Part shown: piece after piece, positions 1-6,491 of the stretch
How the letters are laid out: each line of letters begins with the position of its first letter
Position numbering within the stretch: position 1 is the first letter of the stretch
Assembly: GCA_039029315.1 (NCBI GenBank)
Contig: JBCCGK010000210.1
Location: forward strand, 1-6,491
Direction of reading: 5' to 3'
DNA length: 6,491 nt
Source: JBCCCJ01 sp039029315
GTDB taxonomy: Bacteria; Bacteroidota; Bacteroidia; J057
Notes under the pieces: generated by a model
What the model was told of the DNA's origin: nothing
The model's database searches: none
What the model saw: the letters and a program-made list of their open reading frames with translations, nothing else
Made by a program: the position numbers and the translations under genes

Positions 1-306
1 GGCCGTGACATAAACCTTCCCGGCCAAGCTATCGGCCCCGGGGGTGCTGGTGATGGCAGCTGCATCGCAGGCAATCACATAGGCCGCGCCAAGCGCCTTG
101 AACGAGCCCAAATTCATCCGCCCCCGTTCATCCTTGATCCAAAGCCTGGCGAGTGGCGCAAGCGAGGATCCATCCTGCAGAGGCGTCTCCTGCGCCGCCG
201 GACAAGCGGCAAGCAATTCGGCAATCCGCGCTGCTGCAACCGAAGGATAGGGCGCATCCGTGGCCAGCTTTGCACCCCCACGCCAGGGATTATGAGCGAT
301 TCTCAT
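1..306 (-). CDS. PLP-dependent enzyme, probable diaminopropionate ammonia-lyase (partial, N-terminal part)
   Basis: Only the first 102 codons are present; the gene runs off the left edge of the window. The protein starts MRIAHNPWRG and contains TPL at residues 41-43, then WIKDERGRMNLGSFKALGAA at about 56-75. The KDE...R..LGSFKALG signature is the PLP-binding region of fold-type II PLP enzymes, and Lys70 should form the Schiff base. The N-terminus with HNPWR and the SFKALGAAY form fit diaminopropionate ammonia-lyase, which converts 2,3-diaminopropionate to pyruvate and ammonia; a threonine dehydratase-like or synthase-like relative is possible. The ATG at 306 overlaps the TGA of the upstream gene remnant as ATGA. 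An AGGTGG lies nine bases before the ATG, inside the remnant, so the two genes were probably one host operon. Composition is GC-rich, unlike the cassette upstream. Confidence 0.7.
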   Translation of the reverse strand, partial: MRIAHNPWRGGAKLATDAPYPSVAAARIAELLAACPAAQETPLQDGSSLAPLARLWIKDERGRMNLGSFKALGAAYVIACDAAAITSTPGADSLAGKVYVTA

Positions 307-416
307 CTGTTCAGGCCACCTAGAAGAAGCGAGGCAATCGCCAGATCATCGACCGATGCGCCAACTTCGGCGATGTAGGCGATTTGCTGGTCAAGGATGA
401 AGCATTCTACCCATAT
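303..416 (-). pseudogene. C-terminal remnant of a host gene truncated at the cassette junction
   Basis: This reading frame ends with TGA at 305-303 and overlaps the ATG of the PLP enzyme gene by ATGA. About 38 codons are open from just after the helicase stop; the last residues include VGASVDDLAIASLLLGGLNR. Codon choice turns GC-rich from about position 400 downward, as in the following gene, so this is most likely the tail of a host gene whose front was lost when the AT-rich cassette arrived. I do not recognise the family with certainty. The VG.SV.DLA.A pattern resembles the C-terminal end of ornithine cyclodeaminase/mu-crystallin proteins, but this is weak. The frame stays open upstream into the helicase gene, with an ATG at 455, giving a possible 50-residue hybrid product; no convincing ribosome binding site precedes that ATG. 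Confidence 0.5.
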
Positions 417-417
417 T

Positions 418-2631
418 TCATGGCAGTAGCTGTTCAACGATTGCTGAAATTCCATCCGTTTTCAACCAATCTCTGCTGATTTCTTCATTCAGCAGACGTT
501 CATTCAGGAATCTATGGAATTTCTGATGTTCTTTCATTTTGATTTTTTGTGCCAATTTGTAGGCATCGGGCTTTCCGTTGTTTTTCATATCCGTCAAGAT
601 TTCAATAGTTTTATCATATGAGGCCTTAATCTGAATCGCGATTCCTTCATTATAAACGTTAAGTGAATCATAACTGCTTAACCAATGTATCAAAGTGTCT
701 TGGTATCGACTGCCAACCCATGGGAAAATGTAAGTGCTTTTTCCCTTTGCAAGAATATTTGATTTCAATAACCCTAGCTTAAAAAATGCGTCCCGAGCTT
801 CATTAATGAATCGTTTTGCCGTGTTATCACAATATAAGATTGGCACCGCATCCATATAGACAGCTCGCATCTCCTGAACTAATTTATCGCTGATTTCTTC
901 CCTACCACTGAAATAAAAAGAAGGTACACTACCAGCGCGGGCAGGTTCAACCTGAATAACTTTCTTATCGTTATCAATATCAAGAATTTTCCATCGCCTT
1001 CCGGCAAAAATAAAATACTGCTCTGGAGCATAATAAGCTTGCGCTGGAACCTGGCCAAGAATCTGGCTCCTGCTTTCCAAACGATATTCTTCCGGTGTTT
1101 GAAATACAGCATAGAAATCATACCGGCTTACAATTTGTTCACCAATCTCACCAAGTAACAAACTTCCATCATCTGCCTGTTCAAGAAGCTTGGCCTTTGA
1201 AGAACCCATCTGCTTTAAAACAAGAATGAACAGGTTTTGGGAAATATTTTGGAATGCACCCTGTCCACATAATTGACGAAACAGACCTGCAGCCGACATA
1301 CCGCCATATTGTGTAACCAATGCCAGAATCTGATGGACAAGAGTGGAAAGATGGAGCGCATCTGTCGCCGGTGTTTCGCACCATTTTTGAAGCAGCAAAC
1401 GAACTGCAGCTACCGACATCATTGTATCTTGCCGAAGCTGGTCAATTGGTGATGATTTGGATGTAAGCTGTGCCTCTTCAGTGTATATCCTCAAGATACT
1501 TGATCTGCCTTGCCTTCGTCCAGATCGACCAAGCCGCTGACGCAGACCCGATAACGAATGAGGCGCACCAATTTCTGCAACGCTTTTTACATCACCAATA
1601 TCAATACCGAGTTCAAGTGTGGTTGTTGTGACAGCCGTTGTAGGTAAATTGCCATCTTTTAACCGTGCTTCAAGGCTTTCCCTTAGATCTTTTGATAAAT
1701 TGCCATGATGAGGGAAAAACTCGTTTGGAATGACACGATTTTCTGACATACGCCGTAGCTGGTCTGCCATGATTTCAACTCGCTGGCGGGATCTTGCAAA
1801 AACGAGATTACTACTGCCTCTTAGTGTCTTAAAAAGATGACTTTCGATTTCCCATGCAGGTTCTTAATTTTTCTTTACTGGTTGTTCGGTTTTATTTGTT
1901 TCGTAACCCCTGATTTGTAGCTTGAGCGCAAAGTCACCAGTATCATCATTGATAATAGCAGGCAGGCGATTTGCATTGGGTCGCAAGGCACCAGCTGCAA
2001 TGCTCATATCACCCAATGTAGCAGACAAGCCAATTCGGGTCACACAATGTCCCAGAACATGCTCCAGACGACAAAGAATCGAAAGAAGCTGGATGCCTCG
2101 CTCCGAACCAATAAAGGCATGAAGTTCGTCAATGATCACATATTCAAGTTGACCAAACAAATGCTTGATTTTTCCGCCACGCAACAGGAACATGGCTTCC
2201 AAAGATTCAGGTGTGATTAATAAAACGCCATGGGGTTTCTTGAGAGCCTTGCTTTTTATGGATTGACTTACATCTCCATGTCAGGGTGTCATGCCTATTT
2301 CAGTCATTTCGCAAAGCTGTTCAAGACGCCGCGCCTGATCGTTAATTAATGCTTTTAATGGGCTGATATAGAGAACAGAAAAACCACAGCCTTCGTTCGT
2401 TTTCATACAATGAGAGATAACAGGCAGGAAAGCAGCTTCGGTTTTACCGCCAGCAGTTGCTGCAGCTATAATCACATCATGTTCCTGATCAAGAATTGGT
2501 CCAGCAGCCTTTTCCTGAATTTCATGCAAGCCTTTCCAATTCTGTTTCCAAATCCATTTCTGAACAGAAGAGTGTAACCGATCGAATGCTTTTGAGGTGA
2601 CCTCAGAGCTTGAAGGTGGCAAGTTCTTCAT
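418..2631 (-). pseudogene. sngC: Shango SngC-like DEAD/DEAH-box SF2 helicase, interrupted by two in-frame stop codons
   Basis: This is one continuous frame of 738 codons including the final TGA (420-418), broken by TGA at codon 117 (2283-2281) and TAA at codon 256 (1866-1864). There is no frameshift. Counting from the ATG at 2631, motif I AATAGGKT is at 57-64, motif Ia SPLKALINDQ at 90-99, TPES at 140-143, motif II DELH at 168-171, motif III SAT at 203-205, LVFARSRQRVE before residue 288, motif V TLELGIDIG at 338-346 and motif VI QRLGRSGRR at 365-373. A long C-terminal region follows, as in Lhr-type helicases. An intact protein would unwind or translocate on nucleic acid using ATP. The stops separate motifs I/Ia, II/III and IV-VI, so no fragment alone can be an active helicase. 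The first stop follows TP and precedes HGD, where related helicases usually have Trp, suggesting TGG to TGA. The ATG at 2631 was chosen; a TTG at 2664 is an alternative. The start overlaps the end of the ATPase gene by 29 bases, so translation is probably coupled. Confidence 0.85.
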
Positions 2632-3910
2632 CGCTTTCGATATCTTCTGGAATGTTCTTGTCAACGGGCTTATCAGCCTCGATAGCGGTATCTGCGATCA
2701 GCATATCCCAAGTTGCGGTCGGGTTCTGTTCAAGCACCGCTAAAAGATTGACAAATGCCTTTGCAGTACTTCTTGGTGTCCGGAAATATGCTTCACCAAT
2801 TTTTTCGTTGCAGTATACCATAAAGGCTTCCAGCGCCTTGTCAGGAATAAGGTAATCGCTTTCATTGCCAAGTGCAAAGACATGACGGATGTTGGCCAGC
2901 AAAATATAAAATTCTTCCGGTTTTAATGACTGCAATCGAACAACTGGGCCGGATAAATCAACTAGATTGTTTTTTGCAAATTGGTTTTCAGCAAGACGAG
3001 ACTGCAATGCTTCGTAGCTGTAGATGCCTCTTCGTGTATCCATCAAGAAATCTGATGTGCCACCAAACACAAATCCAATGCCGGATGATGTACCCTGCAA
3101 AACATCGTTAATGATACGGAGTAACTGTTCATAATTGGCATTACGAGCTTGAGCATTGTTTAGCTTGTATAGGTTGACCATTTCATCCAACGTCACCATC
3201 AAACCAGCATATCCGGCGATCTGGACAAATCTTGCCATCAACTTTAAATGATCATACACAGATGCATCATCAATAATGCTGCGTAAGCCCAAGTCTTTAC
3301 GCGCTTCTGTCTTGGTAGAATATTCACCACGCAACCAGCGAAGGGCATGACCTTTCAACATATCATCGCCATCATTAAACCTTTTCCAGTATGCTTCCAA
3401 AACGGTGGCAAAATCGAAACCGGCTACAAATTCTTCCAGTGGCAATAGCTTACTGTGAATTGCCTCTGAAACGTTCACTTCTTCTTTTTTGGCTTTGCGT
3501 GAGGTATCCGAAATAAAACGTTCGATAATGCTTTGAAGGGCACCGCCGTCAGGTTTGCTTCGAGTAGAAAGATTCCGCATCAGCTCAGAATATAAATTGC
3601 GTGCCTGTCCAGCTGTGGCGTGGATACGACGGTCTGGCGCAAGGTCTGCAGAAACAACGACCAGCTGTTTCTCAAGAGATATTTGACGAACCAAATTCAA
3701 AAAAAATGTTTTACCCGCACCATATTCACCAATAATGAAGCGAATCGCTGAGGCTTTATTTGCAATTTTCTCTATATCCTTGATCATTGCATCGGTTTCT
3801 TTTGATCGTCCAACCGCGATATGTTGGATGCCAATGCGGGGAACAACACCTGCGCTCAAAGCCTGTATAATTGCATCTCTTTCACGGGATTTAATTTTTT
3901 TCGCGATCAT
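2603..3910 (-). CDS. sngB: Shango SngB-like P-loop ATPase (BREX ATP-binding/DUF2791-like)
   Basis: The product has 435 residues. Walker A is GEYGAGKT at 61-68, followed by FFLNLVR. Walker B is LMVTLDE at 237-243, with Asp242 and Glu243 as the expected magnesium-binding and catalytic acids. GFVFGGTSDFL at about 279-289 is a likely sensor 1 strand, and RTPRST at about 377-382 is a conserved-looking arginine motif near the C-terminus. This order and spacing match the BREX ATP-binding family (BrxD, DUF2791-like), AAA-type ATPases found in several defence systems. Together with the TerB gene before it and the helicase after it, it fits SngB of Shango. Its ATG shares ATGA with the sngA stop, and AAAAGGTG sits about seven bases upstream, a good ribosome binding site. 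The frame is complete and shows no damage. The substrate and the way it cooperates with the helicase cannot be read from sequence. Confidence 0.88.
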   Translation of the reverse strand: MIAKKIKSRERDAIIQALSAGVVPRIGIQHIAVGRSKETDAMIKDIEKIANKASAIRFIIGEYGAGKTFFLNLVRQISLEKQLVVVSADLAPDRRIHATAGQARNLYSELMRNLSTRSKPDGGALQSIIERFISDTSRKAKKEEVNVSEAIHSKLLPLEEFVAGFDFATVLEAYWKRFNDGDDMLKGHALRWLRGEYSTKTEARKDLGLRSIIDDASVYDHLKLMARFVQIAGYAGLMVTLDEMVNLYKLNNAQARNANYEQLLRIINDVLQGTSSGIGFVFGGTSDFLMDTRRGIYSYEALQSRLAENQFAKNNLVDLSGPVVRLQSLKPEEFYILLANIRHVFALGNESDYLIPDKALEAFMVYCNEKIGEAYFRTPRSTAKAFVNLLAVLEQNPTATWDMLIADTAIEADKPVDKNIPEDIESDEELATFKL

Positions 3911-6183
3911 CGTGCTGCACCTTTTTGCAAAAGTTCTTTGTTGATTACAACAAGGTCGCCATCTTCGATCACTACATCATCATGGATATCCAATGCCCAG
4001 TCATTGATCGTCTCCATGGCGCCTTCCGCCATTAGGCTGAATTCGGTGCAAAGTTGCACATATTCTTTTCGTGCCCATTCTTTCCGGGTCAGTAATTCGT
4101 CAAGAAGCTGGGCATGATCACTATCCAGCCCTTTAAATATTTCATTTTCTTCCCCCTGTTCAATTTCTTCAATCACTTCTTCAACTTCCGGTTCAACAAA
4201 CACATCAGACAGGATTTGAGATACTTGATGCGTTTCTTGCCGGATAGCTTCGATGCGTGCCAGATCAAGAACCATACCAGATCGAGCTGCTGTTTCAGCT
4301 TTTTCCTCTTGTGGAATGGTATAGCTTATTTTGGATTCAGCCATTTTTACCAACACAGGTTCATCTGATGGTGTTTGCTCAAATGTATGAAGATCGGTGT
4401 AAAGTTGGCTTTTATCCACTTCAATTAGGCTGTAAAGCTTTTCAAGGAACTTGACCTCTAATGGATCAATCTGGCCGTCTGCAGCACTGGTTGCTAACGC
4501 AAAGCGGGCCATCAAACGTTTATGGTTCAAAGTGAGTTTGTTTAATTTATTTTTCAATGACTGCAACGATGGAGGATGTATCAGTAGCCATTTCAAATGA
4601 GCTTGCAATCGATTTTGTTCAGCAGAAGAAAGTATTTTGCCTTTTTTCGCAACCAATTCTGCCAAATGCTGTTTCTCTTCATAAGAAATCGTACCATCCG
4701 CATTGGCAACAGCAACAGAAAGAGAAACTATATGCGCAATACTACTGTAGTGTTCAGAAGAAGTTGATGGTGTTTCATTGATTGTAGAGAACAAAATCAA
4801 ATTTTGACCATCACGACACTGACCGCCAAAATCTGGGTGAGGTTCTATTTCATAACCGACACAACCAAGTATTGCGGCAACTTTACGTAATTTGGCAGCG
4901 GTTGGCTTGCCAGTATAATCGATATCGGAAGCTTCAAATACTTTGGCAATCGGAACAGGGCTGTATTGTGCATTAGCTGTTTTTGAAATCCACTGCCGCA
5001 GTGTGTTGATCTCTTGCGTTTCAGCAATCCTAATCATCTGTGAGGGTAGAACTGAAATCGCCTCAAGGGATGGTTTTCCATCATCGCATTTTGCCATTGC
5101 GCGACTGTATGATTTCAGCTCTTCAATACAAACTTGGGCAATTTTGTTGATCTTGCGTAAAGGAGCTTTCAAATTGCGGATATCAGGCACGTCAAAAGAA
5201 AGCTTTGTACTGAAATCACCACTTGCCGATCGATAATGCTCTTTAATACGAGATTGGGGTTTTTTGAATTTTAAACCATTCGGATAGGTTTTCACAAAAC
5301 GAATATTAAATAACGAACGCAATTCAGAAAATACACGCTGCACCGTTGTTGGAAAATGCTGGTCGTATGTCACAACCCACCAATCGAGTGCCAAATCAGC
5401 TTTAATTGCGCCGTCTTTGATAAGTTGAGCATCAATGACGATACGGAGTTTTATCGGTATTTCATAGCTTCGATATGGTTTTTTGATGGGCTTATAGTTG
5501 ACCAAAGCGTTAAAAGCAATTTTTTCACTAGTAGACTGGTTATGTGCAGTGCTTGCAAATGATACCGTATCCAAAAAATTTCGACTATATCTATTAAACG
5601 AAGGATTATGTCCATAGATTTTCCGAAGTTCTTCTACCTCTTTGATAATCATTTCGGCACCTTCAAATACCTGTTCTTTAAGAAGCCTATATTCTAGACC
5701 ATAAAAGAACAGGAAAACATATCCGATATCATATTCAGGGTTACGACGACCGCCAGCAAGCCATCTGAGATAAGTCAGGCGGTTCTTCGGCGAGATAGAG
5801 CTATAGCTGGGCCAATAATTCATTTGGTCGCCAAAAATATCCTCGTTTCTTTTTGCGACTGGAGCCTCGACATTGATATGTGAACGTGGCGTATCCCAAT
5901 GTGGGAACTTGCCAAGCTGTCCAACATAAATCATACCTCCATCTATTTTGTGCCCCTGAATAACAACGCTTTTATTGGCAGGAATAAAATTTGCTTTTCC
6001 AGGATGGGATCTTTGTTCCTCTGTTGATGTAATTTTGGATGGTGATTGCCTTGATATGGATTTTGGCCCAGAGTATTTTTGGGAAAATTTTTTCATATGT
6101 TGACTTTGAGGGTTTTTTGAGGAGGGTTTTTTTACCAAACGGTAAAAAATGTAGACCACGAAGAGTGTCAATATTATTTCCAT
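3907..6183 (-). CDS. sngA: Shango SngA-like TerB-domain protein with N-terminal membrane anchor
   Basis: The product has 758 residues. Residues 2-17 form a hydrophobic segment (EIILTLFVVYIFYRLV) followed by lysines and a polar linker to about 70, suggesting a single N-terminal membrane anchor with the body in the cytoplasm. Residues of about 72-270 look like the TerB-N domain, with IDGGMIYVG (80-88) and YLRWLAGGR (138-146). The TerB core at about 480-600 holds two acidic motifs, NADGTISYEE (494-503) and AADGQIDPLE (567-576), which resemble the metal-binding repeats of tellurite-resistance TerB. An acidic linker (661-682) leads to a TerB-C-like end at about 685-755 with IEDGDLVVINKELL. TerB-N/TerB-C proteins are known from tellurite-resistance and phage-defence loci; with an ATPase and helicase behind it this fits SngA of Shango. 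The ATG at 6183 is the only start after the upstream in-frame stop. GGGAAGGG lies three bases before it, a strong but close ribosome binding site. It is first in the operon and intact. Confidence 0.88.
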   Translation of the reverse strand: MEIILTLFVVYIFYRLVKKPSSKNPQSQHMKKFSQKYSGPKSISRQSPSKITSTEEQRSHPGKANFIPANKSVVIQGHKIDGGMIYVGQLGKFPHWDTPRSHINVEAPVAKRNEDIFGDQMNYWPSYSSISPKNRLTYLRWLAGGRRNPEYDIGYVFLFFYGLEYRLLKEQVFEGAEMIIKEVEELRKIYGHNPSFNRYSRNFLDTVSFASTAHNQSTSEKIAFNALVNYKPIKKPYRSYEIPIKLRIVIDAQLIKDGAIKADLALDWWVVTYDQHFPTTVQRVFSELRSLFNIRFVKTYPNGLKFKKPQSRIKEHYRSASGDFSTKLSFDVPDIRNLKAPLRKINKIAQVCIEELKSYSRAMAKCDDGKPSLEAISVLPSQMIRIAETQEINTLRQWISKTANAQYSPVPIAKVFEASDIDYTGKPTAAKLRKVAAILGCVGYEIEPHPDFGGQCRDGQNLILFSTINETPSTSSEHYSSIAHIVSLSVAVANADGTISYEEKQHLAELVAKKGKILSSAEQNRLQAHLKWLLIHPPSLQSLKNKLNKLTLNHKRLMARFALATSAADGQIDPLEVKFLEKLYSLIEVDKSQLYTDLHTFEQTPSDEPVLVKMAESKISYTIPQEEKAETAARSGMVLDLARIEAIRQETHQVSQILSDVFVEPEVEEVIEEIEQGEENEIFKGLDSDHAQLLDELLTRKEWARKEYVQLCTEFSLMAEGAMETINDWALDIHDDVVIEDGDLVVINKELLQKGAAR

Positions 6184-6282
6184 AAGCCCTTCCCATGCTT
6201 TTGCAAGCTCATGAAGATATCAATATTCCACCATTCGATTTATCTGTGAAATCGTTAGGTGAATTCAACTGATTTCAATATC

Positions 6283-6295
6283 TGCTAACTTAGCA
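6283..6295. promoter_or_regulatory. Perfect palindrome, candidate operator
   Basis: TGCTAA-C-TTAGCA is a perfect inverted repeat with six-base arms and a single central base. It lies directly downstream of the start predicted for the candidate promoter at 6308-6336, a normal place for a repressor site. The arms are too close to form an RNA hairpin, so protein binding to DNA is the more likely role. No regulator gene is visible nearby, so the binding protein is unknown and the site could be chance. Confidence 0.3.
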
Positions 6296-6307
6296 TTAAT
6301 CCACATC

Positions 6308-6336
6308 ACCATAGCGCATCGGCCACGGTTATGCAA
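6308..6336 (-). promoter_or_regulatory. Candidate sigma-70 type promoter for the sngA-sngB-sngC operon
   Basis: On the minus strand TTGCAT (6336-6331) and TATGGT (6313-6308) are separated by exactly 17 bases. The match to the consensus is partial (3 of 6 and 4 of 6). The predicted transcription start near 6301 falls about 120 bases before the sngA ATG and just before the palindrome at 6283-6295. This is pattern matching only. Confidence 0.3.
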
Positions 6337-6364
6337 TTTTCTTTGAACGTATAGGTAGAGGATT

Positions 6365-6441
<77 letters not shown>

Positions 6442-6457
6442 ATAGGAAAGCATCACC

Positions 6458-6487
6458 CCGATACACCAGATTCGTGCGGGCTGGCAA
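6458..6487 (-). promoter_or_regulatory. Probable promoter of tRNA-fMet
   Basis: On the minus strand TTGCCA (6487-6482, five of six bases of the -35 consensus) is followed after 18 bases by TATCGG (6463-6458). A G-rich discriminator (GGGGTGATG, overlapping the end of the -10) follows, as in growth-rate-controlled stable RNA promoters. The predicted start is about ten bases before the tRNA 5' end. The -10 match is poor, so confidence is moderate. Confidence 0.45.
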
Positions 6488-6491
6488 GCAA

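Larger units (their letters stand above)
6184..6364. other. Non-coding gap between tRNA-fMet and the Shango operon
   Basis: This 181-base gap holds no convincing gene. Read on the minus strand it is the leader region of sngA, starting directly after the tRNA CCA end. It contains a candidate promoter (6308-6336), a perfect palindrome (6283-6295) and, closer to the gene, a second weaker promoter-like pair: TTGAAT at 6268-6263 and GATAAA at 6244-6239, spacer 18. I see no T-run with a stem that would terminate tRNA transcription, so readthrough into sngA is possible. No copy of the tRNA 3' end and no integrase gene is present. Confidence 0.6.

Noticed and set aside
1864..2283. UGA recoded as tryptophan in this organism, explaining the stop at 2283-2281
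   Set aside because: sngA, sngB, the helicase and the truncated host gene all end with TGA used as a normal stop, and the second interruption is TAA, which recoding of UGA would not explain.
1864..2283. Frameshifts or programmed frameshifting between the helicase fragments
   Set aside because: All three pieces are in the same frame (fragment starts at 2664, 2202 and 1770 are congruent), and the codons between them read as sensible helicase sequence such as the TPES motif.
418..2664. Three separate genes instead of one broken helicase
   Set aside because: The piece boundaries cut through the conserved helicase core, the start codons available (TTG at 2202, ATG at 1770) lie inside conserved sequence and lack good ribosome binding sites.
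4943..5236. Open frame on the plus strand, and others like it at 2610-2855, 3821-4117 and 4114-4368
   Set aside because: They lie wholly opposite well-supported minus-strand genes, have no recognisable domains and no suitable starts.
5972..6196. Minus-strand open frame starting 13 bases before sngA (MGRAYG...)
   Set aside because: It overlaps the start of sngA in another frame and has no domain; the sngA frame carries the anchor and TerB-N region.
6184..6364. A small RNA or riboswitch in the sngA leader
   Set aside because: No stable long stem or T-tail terminator could be traced by eye; only the short palindrome stands out.

Overview
The window most likely comes from an alphaproteobacterium. 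The main support is an initiator tRNA with encoded CCA whose anticodon stem carries an A29-U41 pair, which I recall as common in that class (from memory, not checked). Base composition is strongly two-sided. The left edge is GC-rich (40 of the first 60 bases are G or C), while the block from about 418 to 6360 is AT-rich (19 of 60 at 6061-6120). That pattern suggests a horizontally acquired cassette set into a GC-rich host chromosome. All genes lie on the minus strand, so transcription runs from right to left.

Right to left the layout is: a tRNA-fMet gene (6365-6441) with a plausible promoter at the window edge; a 181-base non-coding gap with a candidate promoter and a perfect 13-base palindrome; a TerB-domain protein (6183-3907); a P-loop ATPase of the BREX ATP-binding (DUF2791/BrxD-like) type (3910-2603); and a DEAD/DEAH-box SF2 helicase (2631-418). 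Next come the last codons of a truncated host gene (about 416-303), then the start of a PLP-dependent enzyme resembling diaminopropionate ammonia-lyase, cut by the window edge.

TerB protein, ATPase and helicase in this order is the composition of the published anti-phage defence system Shango (sngA, sngB, sngC). The genes are packed as an operon: sngA and sngB share an ATGA, and sngC starts inside the end of sngB. The expected division of labour is a membrane-anchored TerB protein (possible sensor or scaffold), an ATPase that assembles or loads, and a helicase acting on nucleic acid; this division is inferred.

The most unusual point is that sngC is a single reading frame broken by two in-frame stop codons, TGA at 2283-2281 and TAA at 1866-1864, with no frameshift. 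The rest of the frame keeps all recognisable helicase motifs. sngA and sngB are intact. This looks like a recently inactivated Shango system, or one with a sequencing or assembly error at two points. The cassette sits directly downstream of the tRNA 3' end and has apparently removed the front of a host gene. No integrase, transposase, direct repeat, CRISPR array or clear terminator is visible.
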